Below are positions 58,460-64,000 of a stretch of DNA of 64,000 bases, piece after piece. Location of the stretch: positions 248,001 through 312,000 of the forward strand of contig NZ_SMZP01000008.1 of NCBI RefSeq assembly GCF_013181195.1, read 5' to 3'. Both the position numbers and the translations under genes were made by a program. Source of the stretch: Caulobacter sp. RHG1 (lineage in GTDB: Bacteria; Pseudomonadota; Alphaproteobacteria; Caulobacterales; Caulobacteraceae). The notes beneath the pieces were generated by a model that was given only the letters and a program-made list of their open reading frames with translations, searched no databases and was not told where the DNA came from. Numbering within the stretch: position 1 is the first letter of the stretch; each line of letters begins with the position of its first letter.

Positions 58460-59518
58460 TCAGGGTTCGAGAATGATCCCCACATCCGGCGCCGTCCCGC
58501 CATCCACCTGCGCCAGGTACGCCGCCTGCACCGCCTCGCGGCCGCTCGAGCGCTCCACCTTCAACCACCGCGGCGCATCGGCCACGAAGCCGCTCCATGC
58601 CGCGCCGTAACGCTGCTCGAAGCCGCCCGGGCCCCAGTCCTGCTGGCGCTTGGTCACGCGATCGGGCGCGAAGAAGAACGCCGGCGTCGGGCCGGGCAGA
58701 TCGCCACCGCCCTCGCGCGGCGCCTCCCAATGGGTGCCGCCGACCAGGATCGAGGCCTTGAGCTCATCCCCAAACCGCCGGTGCACGCCGCCCAGCACCG
58801 CCGCGTCGCCGGCAAAGTCGACATAGGCCGCCGGTCCCTCGATCGGCGCGGTCGCCAGGTCGTCGTACAGCACCACCTGGTCGTAGAACCCCAGCCCCTC
58901 GACAAAGGCCTTGTTGCGCGCCGAGGTCAGGCCAACGACCTTGGCCCCGCCGCGCTTCTTGAGCAGCGCCGCCAGGCCGATCGCGGTCTTCGACGAGGCG
59001 CTGGAAAGGATCACGCTGCTGGCGTCGTAAAAACCGTTCTCGTCGAACTGGTCGTCGATCAGGAAGGCGGTGATGAACAGCGGCTGCAGCAGCGCCTGAT
59101 GGGCCTGAAGGCCGTCGTCCTCCCCCACCGCCTGGTACTGGTTGTAGATCGGCGGCAGCGGCGTGCGGTGCGCGGACACGTCGGTGAAGCCGCTGCGGCC
59201 AACCTTGGCCTGCACGGTCAGATGGGTCGACATCGGCCAGTAGCCGTAGAACCGCTGGCCCACCGCGATGTCGGGATGGGCCGAGGCCTCGACCCTTGCA
59301 TGCCCCCAGACCGGCACCCGGCCAAACCCTTCCGACGCCGGGAAGAAGTCCCAGTAGCGCATCATCTCGCCGAACACCGCGTAGGTGATGTTGTTGGCGG
59401 TCAGGGCGAAGCTCTCGATCGCCAGCCGGACCTGCCCCTCGGCCAGCGGCGGCGGTTCCGCCTCGCGGAATTCGCTGCGGCGAAGGTCCGACTTGGCGAC
59501 GACGAAATCCCAGGCCAT
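58460..59518 (-). CDS. DUF2855 family protein (MDR-like fold)
   Basis: A 352-residue protein that matches DUF2855 from its start: MAWDFVVAKSDLRRSEFREA and LAIESFALTANNITYAVFGE, then DFFPASEGFGRVPVWGHARV and PLPPIYNQYQAV. The fold resembles medium-chain dehydrogenases, with a nucleotide-binding-like middle (VILSSASSKTAIGLAALLKK), although zinc ligands are not evident. Enzymatic role is unknown. It is divergent from an EamA exporter; the 149-base gap contains an ATTGTC/GACAAT inverted repeat. Confidence 0.85.
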   Translation of the reverse strand: MAWDFVVAKSDLRRSEFREAEPPPLAEGQVRLAIESFALTANNITYAVFGEMMRYWDFFPASEGFGRVPVWGHARVEASAHPDIAVGQRFYGYWPMSTHLTVQAKVGRSGFTDVSAHRTPLPPIYNQYQAVGEDDGLQAHQALLQPLFITAFLIDDQFDENGFYDASSVILSSASSKTAIGLAALLKKRGGAKVVGLTSARNKAFVEGLGFYDQVVLYDDLATAPIEGPAAYVDFAGDAAVLGGVHRRFGDELKASILVGGTHWEAPREGGGDLPGPTPAFFFAPDRVTKRQQDWGPGGFEQRYGAAWSGFVADAPRWLKVERSSGREAVQAAYLAQVDGGTAPDVGIILEP

Positions 59519-59585
59519 GGCGCTGCTCCCCTTATGATCGCGGGACGTTCGCCCGCGCCTGGATCGAAGTCAAACACCCGTTGGA

Positions 59586-59603
59586 ATTGTCACACGGGAC
59601 AAT
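59586..59603. promoter_or_regulatory. Candidate operator between DUF2855 and EamA genes
   Basis: ATTGTC (59586-59591) and GACAAT (59598-59603) form a perfect inverted repeat with a 6-base spacer (acacgg). It is flanked more widely by gga/ttcc (59583-59610). It lies about 70 bases from each divergent start. The binding protein is unknown. Confidence 0.5.
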
Positions 59604-59667
59604 GTTTCCGTTGCGGCAGGGGGTGCGAAGGCTCAAGTCCGGCTCATCCGTTCCCTGGAGCCGACCG

Positions 59668-60564
59668 ATGACCCACGCGTCCCTGCCCTTGCGCCACTTC
59701 CTGCTGGCGCTGGCCGTGGTCGCGGTGTGGGGCACCAACTTCGTGGTCATCCGCATCGGCCTGGACCACCTGCCGCCGCTGCTGTTCGCCACCCTGCGGT
59801 TCACCCTGGTGCTGCTGCCGGTGGTGTTCTTCGTCAAGCGCCCGGCCGTGCCGTGGAGCAACCTGGCGGCCTATGGCCTGCTGATCGGCGCGGGGCAGTT
59901 TGGCCTGCTGTTCGTGGCCATGAAGGGTCACATCTCGCCAGGCCTGGCCTCGCTGCTGCTGCAGACCCAGGTGTTCTTCACCATCGCCCTGGCCATGCAG
60001 ATCAACCGCGAGCGGGTGCAGGGCTTCCAGATCGCGGCCCTGCTGCTGGCGGTCGCCGGCATCGTGGTCATCGCCGCCCACGGCGGCGGGGCGGCGACCC
60101 CGCTGGGCGTGGGCCTCGCTTTGCTGGCCTCGCTGAGCTGGGGCTGCGGCAACATCGTCGCGCGCCAGGCCGGGCCGGTGAACATGCTGGGCTATGTGGT
60201 CTGGGCCAGCCTGTTCTCGATCCCGCCCCTCTTCGCCATGTCGCTGTGGCTGGAAGGCTGGCCGGCCATGGTCAAGGGCGTGACCGAGGCCGGGATCGGC
60301 ACCTGGATCGCCGTGGCCTGGCAGGCCATAGGCAACACCATGTTCGGCTATGCCGCCTGGGGCTGGCTGCTGCACCGTCACCCCGCCGCCACGGTCACCC
60401 CGATGGCCCTGCTGGTCCCCGTCTTCGGCATGAGCGCCTCGGCCCTGTTCCTGGGCGAGGGTCTGCCGGCCTGGAAACTGATCGCCGCGGCCCTGGTGCT
60501 GACCGGCCTGGCGGTGAACATGCTGTGGCCGAAAGTGCGGGCGCGGTTCCTCGCTCCAGCCTGA
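59668..60564 (+). CDS. EamA/DMT superfamily transporter
   Basis: A 298-residue protein with ten hydrophobic helices in two EamA halves: LALAVVAVWGTNFVVIRIGL in helix 1 and GVGLALLASLSWGCGNIVAR at the start of the second half. The closing AWKLIAAALVLTGLAVNMLW is typical. Closest in style to amino-acid or metabolite exporters such as EamA/RhtA. ATG 59668 has ggag ten bases before. The frame is open upstream to 59581 but without a good start. Confidence 0.87.
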   Translation: MTHASLPLRHFLLALAVVAVWGTNFVVIRIGLDHLPPLLFATLRFTLVLLPVVFFVKRPAVPWSNLAAYGLLIGAGQFGLLFVAMKGHISPGLASLLLQTQVFFTIALAMQINRERVQGFQIAALLLAVAGIVVIAAHGGGAATPLGVGLALLASLSWGCGNIVARQAGPVNMLGYVVWASLFSIPPLFAMSLWLEGWPAMVKGVTEAGIGTWIAVAWQAIGNTMFGYAAWGWLLHRHPAATVTPMALLVPVFGMSASALFLGEGLPAWKLIAAALVLTGLAVNMLWPKVRARFLAPA

Positions 60565-60575
60565 CCCCTTAGACT

Positions 60576-60600
60576 GCTTCCCCGGCGAAGCCGGGGAAGC
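60576..60600. repeat. Solo family C palindrome
   Basis: The hairpin gcttccccggc-gaa-gccggggaagc (11-bp stem) lies just after the EamA stop, between it and the epoxide hydrolase gene on the same strand. Confidence 0.7.
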
Positions 60601-60668
60601 GGAATGAGTGGTGCTTGACCTCCCCCACGTCACCCGCCTGACCCTCCTGCGCAAAAGGGAGGGCCGCG

Positions 60669-61808
60669 ATGCCGACACCGTTCGAGGTCAACTGGACGAA
60701 AGCCCAGGTCGACAAGGTGCTGGACCAGGTCCGCGCCTATGAGTTTCCGTCGGCGCCGGAGGGCGGCGGCTGGGCCTATGGCTGCGACGCCGACTTCCTG
60801 CAGGCCCTCTGCGCCTACTGGACCGACGGCTACGACGTCGCCGCGGCGCAGGCGACCCTCAACCGCTTCCCGCAATTCACCGCCACGATCGAGGACCTGG
60901 ACATTCATTTCGTCCACGTCGTCGGCGAGGCGCAGGGAAAGCGTCCCCTCCTCCTGACCCACGGCTGGCCGGGCAGTCACTTCGAGTTCTGGGACGCCAT
61001 CGAGCCCCTGGCCTTCCCCTCGCGCCACGGCGGCGACCCGGCCGACGCCTTCGACCTGGTGATCCCGTCGCTGCCGGGCTTCGGCTTCTCCGGACAGCCC
61101 AAGCGGCCGCTGGGCCAGCGGGCGACGGCACGGCTCTTCAACACGTTGATGACGCGGGAGCTGGGTTACGAGACCTACCTGGCCCAAGGCGGCGACTGGG
61201 GCGGCCTGGTCACCTCGTGGCTGGGCCTGGACCACGCCGCGCACGTCCGCGCCATCCACCTCAACATGATCGGCCTGCGCCCCCACGGCCCGCCGACCAC
61301 GCCCGAGGAGATCGCCTGGATCACGGGCTTCGGCGCGCAAATGGATCTGTGGGGAGCCTATTTCCGGCTCCAGGCCAGCAAGCCGCAGTCCGTCGCCTGG
61401 CTGGGCGCCAACAACCCCGTCGGCCAGGCCGCCTGGATCCTGGAGCGCTTCCACGACTGGGCCGATCTCTCGGCCAAGCCGTTCGAGCAGGTCTTCACCC
61501 GCGACCAGCTGCTGACCAACCTGATGCTCTACGTGATGACCGGCAGCTTCACGACCGGCGCCTGGTACTACCGCGCCATGCTGGAGGAAGGCGGCGTCGT
61601 GCTGCCCGAAGGCGTGCGCTGCGAGACCCCGACCGCCTTCGCCAACTTCCCCGGCGAAAGCATCTACAAGCCCCCGCCCCGCTCCTGGGCCGACCGCGCC
61701 TACGCCATCACCCGCTGGAGCGAGATGCCGCGCGGCGGCCACTTCGCGGCGATGGAGGAGCCGGGGCTGTTCGTGGAGGATGTGAGAGGGTGGGCGCGGG
61801 ACCTGTAG
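60669..61808 (+). CDS. Epoxide hydrolase family protein (alpha/beta hydrolase with EHN domain)
   Basis: A 379-residue protein. The N-terminal EHN domain (residues ~1-110) includes PFEVNWTKAQVDKVLDQVRA and HFVHVVGEAQGKRPLLLTHG. The oxyanion motif HGWPGS is followed by the nucleophile Asp176 in QGGDWGGLVTSWLG. The cap carries a Tyr pair and the terminal His lies in MPRGGHFAAMEEP. The family includes microsomal-type epoxide hydrolases and related detoxifying hydrolases. The substrate is unknown. It is followed 57 bases later by threonine aldolase on the same strand. Confidence 0.9.
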   Translation: MPTPFEVNWTKAQVDKVLDQVRAYEFPSAPEGGGWAYGCDADFLQALCAYWTDGYDVAAAQATLNRFPQFTATIEDLDIHFVHVVGEAQGKRPLLLTHGWPGSHFEFWDAIEPLAFPSRHGGDPADAFDLVIPSLPGFGFSGQPKRPLGQRATARLFNTLMTRELGYETYLAQGGDWGGLVTSWLGLDHAAHVRAIHLNMIGLRPHGPPTTPEEIAWITGFGAQMDLWGAYFRLQASKPQSVAWLGANNPVGQAAWILERFHDWADLSAKPFEQVFTRDQLLTNLMLYVMTGSFTTGAWYYRAMLEEGGVVLPEGVRCETPTAFANFPGESIYKPPPRSWADRAYAITRWSEMPRGGHFAAMEEPGLFVEDVRGWARDL

Positions 61809-61864
61809 ACGGCCGAGGCTCCGCCATGGCATCCGGGCGCTCTGCTTTCCTGGAGTTCGCCCGC

Positions 61865-62884
61865 ATGGCCCGCTACGATTTCGCGTCCGACAACGTCGCC
61901 GGAGCCATGCCCGAAGTGATGGACGCCCTCGTCGCGGCCAATGCCGGGACCGCTTCAGGCTATGGCACGGACCACGTCAGCCAGGCCGCCGCCGACCGCA
62001 TCCGCGGCCTGCTGGACGCCGACGCGCAAGTGCGGTTCACCGCCTCGGGCACGGCCGCCAACGCCTTCGCCCTGACCCTGCTGGCCCAGCCGCACGAGGC
62101 GGTGCTGGCCCACGAGCACGCCCACATCTGCACCGACGAAACCGGCGCGCCGGGCTTCTTCGGCCAGGGCGTCGGCCTGATCGGCCTGCCCGGCGCATCG
62201 GGCAAGATCGAACTTTCCGGCCTGGAAGCCGCCCTCGCCAAACCGGACGTCTCCTACCACCAGCCCGCCGCCGCCCTGTCGCTGACCACCGCCACCGAGT
62301 ACGGCACGGTCTATTCGCAGGCGCACCTGGAAAGCCTGGTCGCGCCGGTGAAGGCCAAGGGCTACGGCGTCCACCTGGACGGCGCGCGCCTGGCCAACGC
62401 GGTGGCGGCCGGCTTCGACCTGAAGAGCGTCGCCAAGATGGGTGTCGACATCCTGGTGATGGGCGGCACCAAGGCCGGCTCGACCCCGACCGAGGCCGTG
62501 GTGTTCCTCAACCCCGCCCATGCTCGCCGCCTGGACGCGCGCCTGAAACACGCCGGCCAGCTGGTCAGCAAGGGCCGCTTCCTGGCCGCTCCGTGGCTGG
62601 GCCTGCTGGGCGAGGATGGCGGGACGGGTCCGTGGGCGCAGCGCGCGGCTCACGCCAACGCCATGGCGCAAAAGCTGGCGGCCGTGATGCCGTTCGAGAT
62701 CAAGCACCCGGTCGAGGCCAACGGCATCTTCGTCGAGATGGACGAACCGACCCTGGAGCGCCTGCGCGGCGAAGGCTGGTTCGTCTACCGCTTCCTGGAC
62801 GGCACGGTGCGCTTCATGTGCTCCTGGGCGACGACGCCGGAGATGGTCGAGGAGCTGGGTGCGGCGCTGAAGCGGGTTCGATAG
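61865..62884 (+). CDS. ltaE: Low-specificity L-threonine aldolase
   Basis: A 339-residue PLP enzyme splitting L-threonine or allo-threonine to glycine and acetaldehyde. The N-terminus MARYDFASDNVAGAMPEVMD and GYGTDHVSQAAADRI are characteristic; the PLP Asp is in VHLDGARLANAVA and the Schiff-base Lys203 in MGGTKAGSTPTEA. The standard fold-type I aldolase length is present. I chose ATG 61865, with ggag ten bases before it; an in-frame ATG at 61826 would add 13 residues. Confidence 0.92.
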   Translation: MARYDFASDNVAGAMPEVMDALVAANAGTASGYGTDHVSQAAADRIRGLLDADAQVRFTASGTAANAFALTLLAQPHEAVLAHEHAHICTDETGAPGFFGQGVGLIGLPGASGKIELSGLEAALAKPDVSYHQPAAALSLTTATEYGTVYSQAHLESLVAPVKAKGYGVHLDGARLANAVAAGFDLKSVAKMGVDILVMGGTKAGSTPTEAVVFLNPAHARRLDARLKHAGQLVSKGRFLAAPWLGLLGEDGGTGPWAQRAAHANAMAQKLAAVMPFEIKHPVEANGIFVEMDEPTLERLRGEGWFVYRFLDGTVRFMCSWATTPEMVEELGAALKRVR

Positions 62885-62885
62885 A

Positions 62886-63002
62886 TGCTCCCCCGCGATG
62901 CGGGGGAGCTGTCGCGGAGCGACTGAGGGGGCCAGCTGGAATAGGCCGCGTTAGCCCCCTCCGGCCCTCTGGGCCACCTCCCCCGCATCGCGGGGGAGGA
63001 TC
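62886..63002. repeat. Mosaic palindromic repeat, family B copy 3
   Basis: The element parallels that at 41146: gctcccccgcgatgcggggg, agctgtcgcggagcgactga, gggggcc, a short unique middle, gccccctccggccctctggg and ctcccccgcatcgcggggga. It lies two bases after the threonine aldolase stop. The GGDEF-EAL reading frame's stop (62951-62953) lies inside it. Confidence 0.85.
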
Positions 63003-64000
63003 ATCGGGACAGTGTCCTTGGCGCTTAGCACCGCCACCGACGCTCCAGCCGCCACCACCCGCTCCACGCCCAACAGCCTGGCGATATCCGCCGCCGGCGC
63101 GGGGCGGCTGATGAAGTAGCCCTGGATCTCGGCACAGCCCTGGCCGCGCAGGGCGTCCAGCTGTTCCTGGGTCTCGACGCCCTCGGCCGTGGTGACCACG
63201 CCCATGCTGGCGCCCAGGTCGAGCACGGCCTTGATGATGGCCATGGCGTCGCTGTCGTCGAGGATGTCGCGGACGAAGGTCTGGTCGATCTTGATCTTGT
63301 CGAACGGGAAGCTGCGCAGATAGCTCAGCGAGCTGTAGCCCGTGCCGAAGTCGTCCATCGAGATGCGCACGCCCAGGGCCTTCAGGTCGTGCAGCATCTG
63401 CATGTTGGCGACATTGTCCTGCAGCAGCACCGACTCGGTGATCTCCAGCTCCAGGCGTTGGGCGTCCAGGCCCGAGGCGGCCAGGGCCGAGACCACAGTG
63501 CGCACCAGGCCACGATCGCGGAACTGGGCCGGCGACAGGTTCACCGCCAGGCGCACGTGCTCGGGCCAGTGGGCGGCCTCGGCGCAGGCTTCGCGCAGCA
63601 CCCATTCGCCCAGCGGGACGATCAGGCCGATCTCCTCGGCCAGCGGAATGAAGTCGGCCGGCGAGACCATGCCCCGGTCGGGGTGGCGCCAGCGCAGCAG
63701 GGCCTCGCAGCCCGTCACGCGCTCGTCGCCCAGGTGGTAGAGCGGCTGGTAGAACAGCTCGAACTCGCCGGCCTGCAGCGCGCGGCGCAGGTCCAGCTCC
63801 AGGGCGCGGCGCGCCTGCAGCTGCTCGTCCATGGCGCGTTCGAAGAAGTGGAAGGCCCCTCGGCCGTCGCCCTTGGCGCGGTACAGGGCCATGTCGGCCT
63901 TCTTCAGCAGTTCGTCGGCGTCCTCGCCGTCCGAGGGCGCGGCGGCGACGCCGACGCTGGCGCCGATCACCACCTGATGGCCCTGCAGGTCGAACGGGGC
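62951..64000 (-). CDS. GGDEF-EAL protein, C-terminal part (5' end outside window)
   Basis: The frame is open to the right edge. The visible ~349 residues begin with the end of a GGDEF domain (GASVGVAAAPSDGEDADELL, then ADMALYRAK). A full EAL domain follows: the EALLRW metal motif in VTGCEALLRWRHPDRG, DDFGTGYSSLSYLRSFPFDK, and TAEGVETQEQL. The EAL catalytic set looks intact, so c-di-GMP phosphodiesterase activity is plausible; the GGDEF active site is outside the window. The last ~16 residues (ILPRDAGEVAQRAGGG) are encoded by the intergenic repeat. Confidence 0.9.
   Translation of the reverse strand, partial: APFDLQGHQVVIGASVGVAAAPSDGEDADELLKKADMALYRAKGDGRGAFHFFERAMDEQLQARRALELDLRRALQAGEFELFYQPLYHLGDERVTGCEALLRWRHPDRGMVSPADFIPLAEEIGLIVPLGEWVLREACAEAAHWPEHVRLAVNLSPAQFRDRGLVRTVVSALAASGLDAQRLELEITESVLLQDNVANMQMLHDLKALGVRISMDDFGTGYSSLSYLRSFPFDKIKIDQTFVRDILDDSDAMAIIKAVLDLGASMGVVTTAEGVETQEQLDALRGQGCAEIQGYFISRPAPAADIARLLGVERVVAAGASVAVLSAKDTVPMILPRDAGEVAQRAGGG

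Noticed and set aside
5602..63002. Regular palindromic repeats as a possible CRISPR array
   Set aside because: The repeats are dispersed singly over the window, not in arrays with regular spacers, and no cas genes are present.
1..64000. Prophage, insertion sequence or integrated element
   Set aside because: No transposase, integrase, phage structural gene or att-like direct repeats were seen. Gene content is mostly housekeeping or transport.

Overview
The window is GC-rich, dense chromosomal DNA from an alphaproteobacterium, most likely Caulobacter or a close Caulobacteraceae relative. The evidence is the RTX/S-layer-like secreted protein at the left edge, the TonB receptor and HWE histidine kinase repertoire, an Flp-type pilin, GC-rich palindromic intergenic repeats and a Caulobacter-style housekeeping promoter before secA. 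This assignment rests on protein resemblance only. I see no prophage, insertion sequence, CRISPR array, rRNA or tRNA.

Layout. 1-3.7 kb: tail of an RTX-type secreted protein, patatin-like lipoprotein, membrane protein, cold-shock protein, two small proteins. 3.7-16.2 kb: anion permease, pgsA, HWE kinase, flavodoxin-fold oxidoreductase, MOSC protein, YihY/BrkB protein, GNAT, MocR regulator divergent from a LysE exporter, a molybdopterin-domain-like protein, an exported hydrolase and a DUF1993 protein. 16.3-30.6 kb: prfA, an RluB-type pseudouridine synthase, MaoC hydratase, GT87-like protein, ispG, rodZ, ptsP, lysC and ubiG, with small exported proteins, an EamA exporter and an AraC regulator between them. 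30.7-32.2 kb: two glycine-zipper envelope proteins, one with three exact-length 52-residue repeats. 32.2-41.1 kb: a TonB receptor / M1 peptidase / DUF6702 unit, then comF-grxC-nitrilase-DUF1178, a methyltransferase, an orphan Flp pilin and mutT. 41.5-53.1 kb: RhlE-type helicase, a second HWE kinase, an ABC exporter, periplasmic small proteins, a TetR/Gdx pair, argJ and a lipoprotein peptidyl-prolyl isomerase. 53.3-64 kb: secA, MFS exporter with an ArsR-type regulator, a DUF2855 protein divergent from an EamA exporter, epoxide hydrolase, threonine aldolase and the 3' part of a GGDEF-EAL protein.

Most of the content is housekeeping: translation termination, the MEP isoprenoid pathway, nitrogen-PTS, lysine and arginine biosynthesis, ubiquinone, Sec export and phospholipid synthesis. 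Several divergent regulator/exporter pairs (MocR/LysE, TetR/Gdx, ArsR/MFS) are interspersed.

The most distinctive feature is a dense set of palindromic intergenic repeats in at least three families, including mosaic copies. Nearly all lie just after stop codons. No single clearly new defence or metabolic system is evident. The best leads are the mosaic repeats, the orphan pilin, the TonB/M1/DUF6702 unit, the extended ArgJ and the 52-residue repeat protein.
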